Positions 29,926 to 47,860 of a stretch of DNA of 64,000 nt are shown piece after piece (within the stretch, counting starts at the first letter, position 1; the number at the start of each line of letters is the position of its first letter). The stretch lies in contig OX439132.1 in the NCBI GenBank assembly GCA_949318235.1, forward strand, positions 15,196,943 to 15,260,942, given 5' to 3'. The DNA comes from Ecdyonurus torrentis. Its lineage: Eukaryota; Arthropoda; Insecta; Ephemeroptera; Heptageniidae. The position numbers and the translations under genes were made by a program. The notes beneath the pieces were generated by a model. That model searched no databases. It had not been told where the DNA came from and saw nothing but the letters and a program-made list of their open reading frames with translations.

Positions 29926-31854
29926 CGTATACCTATACATACTTGTATGTATATGAGGTTATTTTAACCACCACCATTTCTTCAAGATACACCAAGTCTA
30001 CTAATTAAATTTAAGCAAACCATAAAGTGAAGAGCAAATAACTTAGCGTGTTTGTAAGCAAAGTATATATGTATAATAAGTAAAGATTGTTATCATCAAC
30101 ATTACTTATGATGTAAAAATATCATTACATGCAGCAATATTGTTAATATTATCAAGCAAGAATATTATACATATGACGAATTAACATGACATAGTGTAAT
30201 CACACATTTATTAAATTAAATTAGAATTGTATATTATGTATATAAAATTAGATTATCTGTGACGTTATCTGCGTTGTATATATTATAAAAACTTGCTAGA
30301 ACAAAAAAGAAATAAAAATAAAAAACTTAAGTTATGTGAACACATTTTTCTAGTGGTCAATTTTCATTGACGATTAACGAATAAGAGAGAGAAACTTACT
30401 TTGTAATATATTTCTTTAGTAATATTTAATTTTATTACACTTTATTATTATTTTTAATATTTTAATATTTTTCCGTCTTCTTTTATGCATCTTTAACAAT
30501 TGATATAATGAAATCATTATTTATATTTTACATATGTATTGTATATAATATACTGTATAATCTACAATTTCTTTCCTATAGTTGTTTATTATTATTCTCT
30601 TGTTGACTTACTACCCCAATCCATCTTCTTCCATTCGGCTTTTATTCATACTACTTCTTTCTTCTTCGCCTTTTTGTTAATGCCAATTTCAATTGTTTCT
30701 CTTCATTCAATCAAGAAATCAAAATAAATTGTGTAAACATTCATATCGAAAATGTTTAACTTAGGTGTTAGTAATATGTATCAGACCTTTGCCACGTTTT
30801 AACTTTGACCCTCAGATTGTAATTTTTTAATTATATATAATATTAAAGGTGATTGTTTATTGATTAATATTTAATTTACCATCACAAATAAAAATAAATT
30901 CACCTTTTTTGAAATAATGAAAATGTTACGTACACGGAAAATTGGAAATGCACAAATTATTTTGTACGTGTATATGATATGCGCATCTACCAAATAATAT
31001 TTTGTAGTTTGGACCATGGATATATATACGAGTTTGGACTTATGCTGCAGTACAATGTTGTTAAATAGAGTGACCTCACAATATAGCTTTACTTCTTTAG
31101 CGGAGAAAAGTAATTTTACCGTACGGTAGAATGGAGACAAAAACAAATTACAACAATAAAAATTATACTAATTATATTTCGAACAATTTATAAAATAACA
31201 AAGACGTAATTTAAATACTACGTATATAAAAAAAAAAAATCTATCTGCAATAACACAGTAACCTCAGTAACAATTACTACGGTATAAAATTATTATTATT
31301 ATTATACTATATGAATATGGAACAAAAAAATAATAATAATATTAGTAAATAAAATCTAATTTAAAAACCATTTTGTCCATGTTCATGCAAAAGTTATTTC
31401 AGAACATAATAAAAAATTTAATAGCTGGTGTGAAACAACAACTAAATTTGAATTATAATTACACTATAGCACAAATTCAGCACATTATTATAATAATTTA
31501 GTAAAATAATCAGTTTAAAATTAATAATTCACATATCTGTTAATAAATAATTAACTATATCTAAAATCTAGTATTGATATATAAATTACAATGCAGATAA
31601 TATTATTTAAAATCCATTCAATAAACCTGATCACATTTTACTATGTCAATAATCCCAATTGCTTTTTTATGTTATAAACTATATATACATACATATATAG
31701 AGAACTAATCTAAGGGATTTAAGTGTAGAATTAACTAGAAATTTATATTAAATAACAGCTAGAATTAGTTTTATTTTACATACATATAATATAGCGTTAA
31801 ATATACATTAAATTATTATGATGCTTTAACTACATTCATAAAACATTCATTTCC
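29925..31854. other. AT-rich spacer, no gene seen
   Basis: Only short AT-driven frames. The 91-codon minus frame at 30871-31146 has mixed composition but no support. ATT/AAT runs lie near 31290-31340. Confidence 0.65.
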
Positions 31855-31862
31855 ATATATTA

Positions 31863-31950
<88 letters not shown>

Positions 31951-31959
31951 TGTAGATAC

Positions 31960-31992
<33 letters not shown>
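31855..31992. repeat. Compound microsatellite (AT)n-(AC)n-(AG)n
   Basis: AT runs to about 31927, AC to 31950, then a 10-bp gap and AG at 31961-31992. Three dinucleotide classes are packed in about 140 bp. Confidence 0.95.
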
Positions 31993-31994
<2 letters not shown>

Positions 31995-32929
31995 ATGAGA
32001 GTTTAAGACGTACATAAATGTAAGTAGAACAAATCACATAGGAGTTTTGTTGATTTAATCATTAAATTATTTCATAACTATATAAATATGTATATACTAT
32101 ACATACATACACAATTTCAAGTCAATTATCTTTTAAGTTTATTCAATAAAATTTACATTATTTATGTGAACATTTCTATCTCTGCTTTCATCATTGATAT
32201 ATATTATTTTATTATTATATTTATACTTAACTTATATAAATATAATTTAAATACAAAGAGTTTACCGACAACTATACTCTCAATACATCAAATCATATTT
32301 TGTAACATTGAGCATAAACATTTTATACTCTATAATAAATTTTCACTGCTTTTCATGTCATTTTTTTAACAAATAAAAAATAGGGTATTGGGACTTATAT
32401 AATATGGTTTTGTTATTTAACTTATCGTATTGCTTGAAACTTTCATAGCTTCTCATTTGTTTCAAATAACATGATAAAATGTAAATATTTTAATGCTAGT
32501 TATCAGTGGTAACATCTAACCAATCAGATGAACAAGGGAAAATGGCAGAAGATTCCAATTTCTTAATATCATTGCGAGATAATATTCCAAGCGATTGTTG
32601 AGAAAATTTATATCGAGTGGAGAAATTTAAATAAAGCATACTATATTCATACTTAAAGCTAATAAAAAACTAGACTAAACATTTTGGCCGGTATGAAGCA
32701 GTACATTTGTAACAATTCTAAATAATTTCAATAAAGGTAGTATTTTTTATTTTATAATAGTTTCAATTATAGTAATAAATAAAATGAAATATATAATATA
32801 TACACTCTCTTAGGGAATGATAAATGTTTAAACATGGATTGTTATATAAGACGGGAAAAGGGAAACATAGGTAATAGAAGTGGAGGGTTTGTTGTATGTA
32901 TTTTATGTGGACATGTCCCAAAGGCGAGT

Positions 32930-32969
<40 letters not shown>

Positions 32970-34859
32970 ACACATTTTTACTCTAGTATACATGACACAT
33001 AAACTTACACTACCCCTAGCTTTTCATTCGATTCTATACGTATCTACCACCGGAATATGAACATATCCAACATACATATAGTTACACGTTGAATAGTAGA
33101 GTGCGTAGTATTATAGGAAAGGTAAAACATTTTAATGCTTCTACTATACTGCAGCAATGCAGTATACTTGATATACTGTACAGTACAATTCGACATGAAA
33201 TACCTTGTATCGTATTTTAACCCTCTACCAATATTCCCTTACCAATAATAATTTCCCCTTCTCTTTATATTGAGTAAACTTAATAGTAAAAAGTTTACCC
33301 TATATACTACTATTCAGTATAGATAATACATGTATGTGTTAGAAAAATAAGCTACTTTTTTCTTATAATTATAATTTTCTTTATTCCTTTTTACAAAAAA
33401 AAAAAAAAAAAAAAAGACATACAAATGTATGAAATTGGTTAAAATAATAAATTAAAATGTCTAGTAGTACTTTATTATTATTCTTTTATAATAAAGTAGA
33501 ATTGTAGAAAAATTGTTCCGTCACATTGTAACTAATTAAATCTGCTTTTTGTCTCTCTCTCTTTCTAAAAAAAATTTAATGAAAGGATTTTCATTTTTAT
33601 ATAAAAATTAGTAATTTTTGCATCCGTTACAAAAGTAATTCCATTCTTATAAATATATGAAAATTTTTAACTGGTTAAGAGACTTTTTTTTTAACCATTA
33701 TGTGGTACCATTCAAGACAAGTATCGATTGTTAGACTATATTCAAAACAGTTTTATAAAATTGAAACCCAAATTCATATTTTCTCACTGTTATCTTTATA
33801 TGCATGTACTTAATATAAAAACAATGATAAAAATATTAACATATTTTCACTTTTTTTTACTATAATTTGTGTATAGTTTTAAACATTAAATTTGATTAAT
33901 TATTTTATGCCTCTCTCTATCACTTTACTTTCATGTAACGCAAATTACAAGTAAGCAATAAAATTACACTTTAACGTTACCGATAATTTTAATATTTTCC
34001 CACTGTATATAATTTTTAACCAAGTTAGAGTAATTAACTATATTTTTTCTATATAAAGATTAACATTTTTTTATATATTACAATACTTTTCTATAATACA
34101 GAAGAGATTTTAGTGATACACCATAATTTAAAATAATTTCTGATAAAACAGCAAGTTAAATATACATTTTTAATTTTATTTATAAACCCATTTAAGAAAC
34201 ATTTACAATTTATTATGTTTTAGTACATAAAAAAACGTTAACTCCACTAATACTGTCTAAAATCTTTATTTATTCATATTGTCATGCTCTACATAACAAC
34301 ACATTACTAAATGGATTTGTCTTGTAAAAAAAAAATAATTTATTAAATTTATTTTTAAAAAATTATTAAGCAATATTTTATATACATATGGCAAATTTAC
34401 TTACAAAAAAAAAAAAAAAAAAAAAAAAAGTTTAAAATTATGTATAAACAATATTTTATAGTTTTGTTCATTGTGAACCAGTTCGGCTTAAGATATTGTT
34501 GTTCCTCAAAGATCTTGTCACAAATTACGCCTATAGCAGTAAAAAGCTTTCATTTTCAATATTATTTTATCACTTTAAAATATATATATTATTTATTATA
34601 CTTATAACATAATACAGGTTATGTGTAATATTTATATCCAATTTATAATCTTGATTTTGTTTAATTCGCAATATTATTATTATTATTTTACTACTACTGT
34701 AGTGTTTTCAAATGATAAGACTTAAAGAAGTTTCTAAAATGTGTATACATATTAAATTGGATTTTCAGTCTAGTCTCGAGAATTGAACCAGAGACAATTA
34801 ATAAAACGTCTTTTTCTTCCCTTACTCTCTCTCTCTTTCTATGTCTAGTATACAAAGTA
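31993..34859. other. AT-rich spacer with a start-like site
   Basis: CCAATCAG at 32520 precedes AAAATGGC at 32540, which opens a 19-codon frame (MAEDSNFLISL...). (CT)n lies at 32934-32965, poly(A) at 33393-33415 and 34406-34429, and the perfect hairpin at 33145. An isolated B-box-like GGTTCAATTC lies on the minus strand at 34780-34789. Confidence 0.55.
33145..33166. repeat. Perfect 9-bp hairpin with GCAA loop
   Basis: TATACTGCA-GCAA-TGCAGTATA is a perfect stem closed by a GNRA-type tetraloop. The self-complementary ACTGTACAGT follows about 10 bp later. Its significance is unknown. Confidence 0.6.
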
Positions 34860-35621
34860 ATGCACTTGCCATACTTTGTCAATGTCGTTTTGGCTCACCA
34901 TGTGTCCCCTCACTACCACCCCCTTGCACAATTTTCTTTATTCCACCTTCTTGCATCTTACAGGGTGCATTTCATTAAAATTTTCCCTCCTCCTTCGTCT
35001 ACTTCTTCTTCTTCTTCTTCTTCAATTTATCCTCCCCCTACCCCCAAATGTGTATACATGTTAAGATACTTTTAATATTTACACATTCTTAAGGTATCCT
35101 TTATTATAGTAGTAGTAGTTGAGAAGAGGAAAAATAAAAAAATAACACAAACCACAAACATTGTACAGGAAAAACTTACATTTTGCATGTCTCTCACCCT
35201 TCATATGGGAGACAGGGGTGCATTATATTATATACATCTATGAAATCAACATTAACTAACACCTTACTTTTAACCACCCTCCCTTCATGTTTCATACATT
35301 TTTTTTTTCTATATTCAAAACTGTCAAGAATTCATATTTTTTATTTTTTTTTCTATATACGTAAAAAAAAGTCAACAATCATGTCATGATTTCCCTATAC
35401 TTCATTTTCTATGTGAATCTCCCTATTATTTTTATGTGCATAAAATTATTGTGTATGTATAACAGGGTGCATTCCATTACTGTAATATAAAGTACATAAT
35501 TTTAACCCCTTTTTAAACTGTGTGTGTATGTATGTATACCTAGATTGCTGTACGATATATATTAGTTTGATGCCCATCAACGTATTTAGTATAGTCACGC
35601 GCCACTGAGGCTAAGTCTATT
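34860..35621. other. Pyrimidine-rich spacer
   Basis: 34890-35050 is C/T-rich with (TTC)n at about 35003-35022. The 12-mer ACAGGGTGCATT occurs at about 34961 and again at about 35463 in a similar context. Overlapping frames here reflect the pyrimidine bias. Confidence 0.55.
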
Positions 35622-35653
35622 GGGGTGGGAGTGAGTGGGTGGGGGGGGGGGGG
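35622..35653 (+). repeat. G-rich run, potential G-quadruplex
   Basis: GGGGTGGG, GTGGG and GTGGGT lead into a run of 14 G. The plus strand could fold as a G-quadruplex. It is one of only two such G runs in a very A+T-rich window. Confidence 0.75.
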
Positions 35654-35928
35654 ACTTTGTGGAAGGAGAAATGGGGGTATATTGGTTGTTTAAAGGGTTG
35701 AGAGAAATGGGGAGTGATATGGTCACGGGTGTACGAAACTACAGTTACGATGGAAATGGCTATTTTAGGGGGTTGCTTTTGCTGCTTGTTTGTATGTATT
35801 TATATATATTTGTATGCGCGTGAGTAGACTAAACCAAGCGTAAAGAATACGTAAAATAAACAGCCCAGCAAAATCCCTCACTCAATCTCCTATTTTTTTG
35901 TTATATTATTTATATATTTGTGTTCTAT

Positions 35929-35933
<5 letters not shown>

Positions 35934-36015
<82 letters not shown>

Positions 36016-36022
36016 ATATATA
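35934..36022. repeat. (TA)n microsatellite
   Basis: A near-perfect TA array to about 36002, then an interrupted TA stretch running into a short (AC)n. Confidence 0.95.
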
Positions 36023-37144
36023 TACACACACATACATATACAGTATATATGGGAAAATAAATTTAAAAATCTACTGAACCAATATCAATGATATAAAAGT
36101 TGTAGAACAAATGGAATAAAATAGCATATTATTCATTATCATTTATATAAGTGAAAATTATTAGAGTCAACTATTAATAAATCTTTTATGAAACTTAAGT
36201 TGTGAGAAAATATATTGTTGTAATATATTTAATGTAAAATGGTGTAAAAAAAATAGTATAATAAATTATCTAGCATGTACTCTACTTACCATGAACATGT
36301 GTACAATAATGGTTCATAGAAAATAATATGGCAATGATATTAAATTTTATATTATTTTTATTTTTTAATTAAAAGTTTGAAAAATTTATATATATATATA
36401 AAAAAACTGCTTTTATAGCACAATCAAGTATTCCAGTTGACGGAGGAAAAAAAAAAAAAAAAAAAAGAACGACGACTATCAAATTTGGTTATTTATATGA
36501 CTTGAACATTTGGGGAAAGGAAGGCAAGACGAATAAGGTTAACGTACTGTACTACGTTACATTGAACGTAATGTAATACACACATACATATATATATATA
36601 TATAGCTCATTAAATGTTCTTAATTATATAGTATGATTTAGATAGTATAAAGATAAAATTACATAATCTAAAATGAAAATTATTACCACAAATACTATAA
36701 TATAAAGTACACAAAAATAATGTAAACTTTTAATACTATAAACTTTATAATAAAATTTTGTGGTAAATATTTGGATACACTCTACAACGTTTGTACATAC
36801 ACTAGAGAAAAAAAAATCATTACCTTTCTATAATAATGCTTATACACCCAAAATTTGTTTAAAACGTTTAGGTGTTAAAAATTAAGTTATGAAAATACTA
36901 TAATATTGTTTGTTTTGTTGTTCAAACAATACAGTTTATATCTATATACGTACACGTACATTATATACATAAAATATATAATACATATTTATATATTATA
37001 TTCATATATTTGAACCTAAACAATATATAATTATGCAAACAAATTTTATATTACAGATTATATAATAATAATAAAAACAAATTTAATGAAAACATAACTT
37101 TAATATTATCATTTAATACTATTATACTGTATTAATGTGTGTGA

Positions 37145-37145
<1 letters not shown>

Positions 37146-37192
<47 letters not shown>
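37146..37192. repeat. (TA)n microsatellite, 47 bp
   Basis: A perfect TA array preceded by GTGTGAG. Confidence 0.96.
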
Positions 37193-37194
<2 letters not shown>

Positions 37195-37572
37195 AACAAA
37201 TTTTTGCCAACATAGTGATTTTTATAATGATTTCAAATGGATATTCAATAATTATTAAAATGGAATTAATAATGCGTAATGATATGTACTATATATATTT
37301 TTTTAAAGTAAATATACTGTAATGTAGTATGCATATATATGTATGTATGTATCAATGGAAAAACATAAATGTTAATATTATTTTTTGATACCAACACATT
37401 ATTGTAATTTGATTTTATATAATACAAAAATGTAATACGAGATTTGTCATGTCATGTATTACTTTTATTTTTTATTTTTATAAAAGTTGTCAAACTAGAG
37501 AGTAGAAATCTGTTAAATTAAAAACACAGTTGCAATAGCCCCACCTACATACAAAATATTTCGTATACTTAC

Positions 37573-37680
<108 letters not shown>

Positions 37681-38493
37681 TATAGTGCAATATAAGAGAT
37701 GTGTATATTATATTACTATTGTGTAATTGAATAACATTTAATAAAAATTATATTTTATAACTTCTTGTCTAAAAAAAAAATATATATATAAAATTACTTT
37801 ATATTACACCTATTGCATGTATGTGTTACAATACGTTCAAATTTTACTTGGAAGTACATTATAATTATTATATGCTATTTTTGTACTACTACGTATTATT
37901 ATTTTTTTTTTCTTTTATTCTGAATATATTATATTACTCTCAACTACATTATTTATTATAGTTTCATTGAAATAGTACATTATATAATTTATATTGTATC
38001 TATATATTAATATTATATAAAAAAAATTGTTCCGAGCGGTATGGTTCATTAAACTGCAAAATATTTTTAAATCCCATTTTATAAAAATTCACTTTAATTT
38101 GATGAATTGTAGAAACTTACTATTAAAAAAAAAAAAAATTATTTGTTGCATCTAAAACGTAGAATGAAAATATTCTCAGTAATGCATAATTTTTATATAC
38201 ATTGAAAATGAAGTATAGAGTAGAGTAATTTTTTTATATATTATAATATATGTGTTTTTTTCTTTTCTTACATAAATGCTGTATCATAAAAATGCTATAA
38301 AACTTCTAACGCCTAGAGCGTGTACTCAATATATCATTGAAAATATAAAACAAAAACTTGTACTAATAACCATGAAACATGATGGAAGTTTTCAATTGCA
38401 ATGACATAATATTTGAAAATAATAAAGACAAAAATTCACATGTTTTTTCTAATTGTTCTTATATATATTATTAAATAAAAAAAATTCTCCACT

Positions 38494-38530
<37 letters not shown>

Positions 38531-39765
38531 CTAATTTTTATTAAAAGTCATAATGTGTTGAAAACTATTTCAATTTCAACTTCTTTTTATGTAAAAATAA
38601 ATCTCTAATTGGTTGAATAAAATATACTAATTTAAAGCAACAACTACTTATTATATTTAAATATTGCGTATTGCTTTATAACATTATCAAATAACAGTTA
38701 TTTAATTTTACTTAACTTATTATAATTATAAATATTGAAAAACAAACTTTGACATTGATTAAGTGTAGTAAATGGTATAATTTAAGAATATTTTTGAAGT
38801 TTTTTTAAACCATTATTATATATTAAACGGTAACTACAGATACTTTCAAAGAAAAGTAATTGGATACATTGTGATATTCAATAAGTTTGTTTTGTTATGA
38901 TTTGTGTGTACATTTAATATAATATATTTGAAAATGTTGATATAATGCAGAAAGAACAACAAAACAACATCAATACTTTTGAGGCAAGACACGTAGAACA
39001 TGCTTAGAATAATGGTATTCTTGACCACACAAACACGTTTGTTTCTCCATTTCCTGGCAGTATAAAAAAAAAGAGGGAGAGAAAGAGAGTAGAGCAGATT
39101 TAGAGACATTTACATTGGAAAACACTTTGCGACTCTCTACAATCTTATTAGCTCTAACTTTTTGATTTAAAGTCTTTAGAGAGAAAATATAATTTTTTTT
39201 CTTTTTTGAAATATCTCCTGTATTTTTTTTTCTTTTTAATCCTTTGAGAATGATTCTTATAAAACAAAAATTTTATTTTTCAATTCGTTTTATCTTTTTT
39301 TTTTTTTTTTTTTTTTTCTTCGTTTCTTTCTTGAATGCGATTTACTTTAGCTATCTAATTTCTTAAAGTTCACGCTTCTAGTTTTTACAATAGAAGTGAG
39401 CATTATTTGGCTGCCGTGTGCTTAGTGCCATGCCATCTATCTCTTTTCCTTCCCCTAAAGGGCTAAAGATGGTATTGAGTTGGGGGTAAAACGAAAAGGA
39501 AGCATAAAAGCACACAGGGTATACACACAACAGTGATTATAATTGTCTTTAAACGTGTTATTCATAAATATGTTATAATTCGAAGGTAGATGTACGCAAT
39601 ACAACTATAATTTTTATACTTAAAAAATATATATTCGTTAAATTTTCAAATTACTTCAGTTTAGTAATGTTTTTCTTTATATATTTTTATATGTTGCCTC
39701 TCAATTTTAAGTTATCCTGGTCTAATATAAAATAGGAGAGCATCACCCGTTCTGAATGCTATTCA

Positions 39766-39977
39766 ATGTACACTGGAGACCTGAGGGCCGAGAGAGAGAG
39801 AGAGAGAGACGCTCTTTCTCCGCTTTCTATAACATTCGTTTTTCTCTTCTTCTGCTTTTCCACCCTCGCGATTTCCCGCGAGACTTTCCGTCTACAAACT
39901 CGCGTGGAGAACTCGGTGCTGGAGTTAGGCAAACAAAGGCAGAGAACGCTTTGCACAGCACCAGTGACTTTACGGGT
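39766..39977 (+). other. CpG-rich patch, candidate first exon or promoter
   Basis: This ~210-bp patch is markedly richer in G+C and CpG (CTCGCGATTTCCCGCGAG, CTCGCGTGGAGAACTCGG) than its flanks. It contains a short (GA)n and ends at ACGG|GTAAAA, a plausible donor. An open frame runs through it but begins in the (GA)n (ERERER). A non-coding first exon or promoter is the simplest reading; the link to any gene is unknown. Confidence 0.25.
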
Positions 39978-45956
<5,979 letters not shown>

Positions 45957-46190
45957 CGAAGAATTGCTTCGCGGTCAAAATGACCAAAACCTCCCTTGCC
46001 TTTGCATCGTTCGTTTCATGGCGGGTGATGAACGTTTTGGGGCTTTTTGCCAAGGTAAAGACAATAGAGAGATAAGCAACGAGAGGATTACCGCAATGAA
46101 TATATATCTATCTATCTTTCTCTTTTCTCTTGCAAAATTGAGGGAGAAATTATTGGACCACAATTTAGTGGCTTAACCGGTTTCTTTGCT
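45957..46190. other. GC-richer patch with two adjacent hairpins
   Basis: CGAAG-AATTG-CTTCG (45957-45971) is followed at once by GGTCA-AAA-TGACC (45973-45985). The G+C-rich stretch after it contains CATGGCGGGTGATGAACG, and the patch ends near GGCTTAACCGG. Paired GGTCA/TGACC motifs occur near the ends of some piggyBac-type elements, whose TTAA target is also present nearby, but no matching second terminus was found. Short frames on both strands here are not recognised. Confidence 0.25.
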
Positions 46191-46853
46191 GTATGTGTAT
46201 ATATATAAAGGAAGTCAAATCGTAATATTATTTTGCTCTATACTTTTTTGATAATAAGCTGCAAAATAACATTTAAACTTACTTAATTTATAATATACAG
46301 TATAATATAAACTTGTATAATATCTATATTAAGGAATTGCGAAATTGGAAGATTTATTCCTCCATTTACTATATTATTTTGATACTTATCAATCAAGATT
46401 TATTATAAAATGACCTGTTCAAATAACTTCCATAAAATAATCAGATATCATTTTTTAAATGCAGTGTTAAATAAAGTATTTAAACCAGGTTGCCAAATAT
46501 AACTTTAATTTATATAATATTGTTATAATAACACCATTAAAGTTAAATTGATCAAGTTAATAAGTTGTTATTTCAAAGAGACTTTTATTATTATATATCT
46601 AATCTTTAATATTATATACTCTCTCACCTAATTAGTTTACAGTCAACTAAATTAAGTCATCTCAATATCATTTTTTTTATACACGCTGTATATTTATATT
46701 AAATTTATCTTTAATTATAATTTTTACTTTTATATTAACAAACTTTAAACAAGTTGTAATATGTATCTGATTGATGAAATGTTGACAGAATCAAAACATT
46801 TAAACAATAGACAATCATAAATCATTTTTCATCAAGATTTATATCGGATATCA
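46191..46853. other. AT-rich spacer left of the palindrome
   Basis: Only AT-rich DNA with no frame, tRNA or repeat signal. The base-composition break to the G+C-richer palindrome comes at about 46850. Confidence 0.65.
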
Positions 46854-47123
46854 GTGGGCTTTACGGAAACTAAACATGTGATAGTACTACTTTTTCCCGC
46901 CTTTTTTGGTGCCGCGTATTTTGAATGACAAATGCAGAAATAAGGCTAATGGGACGACTAAAGACCCCAAAGACATGTCAAAATCATCGCTAAAGACGCT
47001 AGATAATTTATTAAAGGTATTTCACGCAAGAAAACATCAAATTACGAGGAAAACGTGCAGTAAATTGAAATTATACGTCTTAAAATTTGTATCGTCACTG
47101 AATACTTTGGCGCAATTTTATCC

Positions 47124-47177
47124 ATGGCGCGTGACTTAAATAGTGAGAAAGAAAACAGTCCAGAAGGGTTTATTTAG
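47124..47177 (+). pseudogene. Short ORF with good start context, left palindrome arm
   Basis: CCATGG context opens a 17-codon frame, MARDLNSEKENSPEGFI, then TAG. The right arm (minus strand from 47584) has the same first ten codons, then one extra A shifts it to a different short tail. The left arm instead has one extra T just before its stop. This looks like the decayed 5' end of a coding sequence carried in both arms. The family is not recognised. Confidence 0.35.
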
Positions 47178-47533
47178 CTACACTCAAACATATTAGTGTA
47201 ACAAACTAAAGAAACAGACACTGAAATGTATTTATCAACGTAATAAAAACATTTAAGATGAATTTTAGGTGTAATATTATGATTATTGCTGCACAGCTAT
47301 CGGTTTGCCGAGACGGTCGTGCTTCTCTAAATGGCCGATAGGTGGCAGTAATAAAGTAGAAGCTACAACCATCTATCGGCCATTTAGAGAGGCATTTGAT
47401 CAAACAGATAGCTGTGCAGCAATAATCATAATATTACACCTAAAATTCATCTTAAATGTTTTTATTACGTTGATAAATACATTTCAGTGTCTGTTTCTTT
47501 AGTTTGTTACACTAATATGTTTGAGTGTAGCTA

Positions 47534-47584
47534 ATAAACCCTTCTGGACTGTTTTTCTTTCTCACTATTTAAGTCACGCGCCAT
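47534..47584 (-). pseudogene. Mirror copy of the short ORF, right palindrome arm
   Basis: The minus-strand ATG at 47584 starts with the same ten residues as the left-arm frame (MARDLNSEKE). It then diverges after a single-base insertion in an A-run and stops after about 17 codons. The two copies converge on the palindrome centre, so neither can extend into a full gene inside the element. Confidence 0.35.
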
Positions 47585-47860
47585 GGATAAAATTGCGCCA
47601 AAGTATTCAGTGACGATACAAATTTTAAGACGTATATTTTCAATTTAATGCACGTTTTTCCTCGTAATTTGATGTTTTCTGGCGTGAAATACCTTCAATA
47701 AATTATTTTGCGTCTTCAGTGATGATTCTGATATGTTTTTTAGATCTTTGGTCACCCCAATAGCCTTATTTCTGCCTCTTACCCATTTAAACTACGCGGC
47801 ACAAAAAAAAGCGGCAAAAGTTCGCGCCATCTTTATGTTTACTTTCCGTAAAGCCCACAG

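Larger units (their letters stand above)
46854..47860. mobile_element. ~1-kb palindromic (foldback) element
   Basis: The arms run from about 46854 and about 47860 toward a centre near 47340-47375. The inner parts, 47209-47301 and 47408-47500, are exact reverse complements over 93 bp. Outward the arms stay recognisable but diverge (indels, substitutions) to the ends, where GTGGGCTTTACGGAAA appears in both. The spacer contains GGTGGCAGTAATAAAGTAG. Both arms carry CCATGGCGCGTGACTTAAAT with inward-pointing ATGs (47124 plus, 47584 minus). The element is more G+C-rich than its flanks. Known: foldback DNA transposons and MITEs have this form. I see no transposase and no clear target-site duplication, so a local inverted duplication is an alternative. 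Confidence 0.7.

Noticed and set aside
35635..35823. 62-codon frame starting MGGGGG
   Set aside because: It starts in the G run and has no support from splice or family signals.
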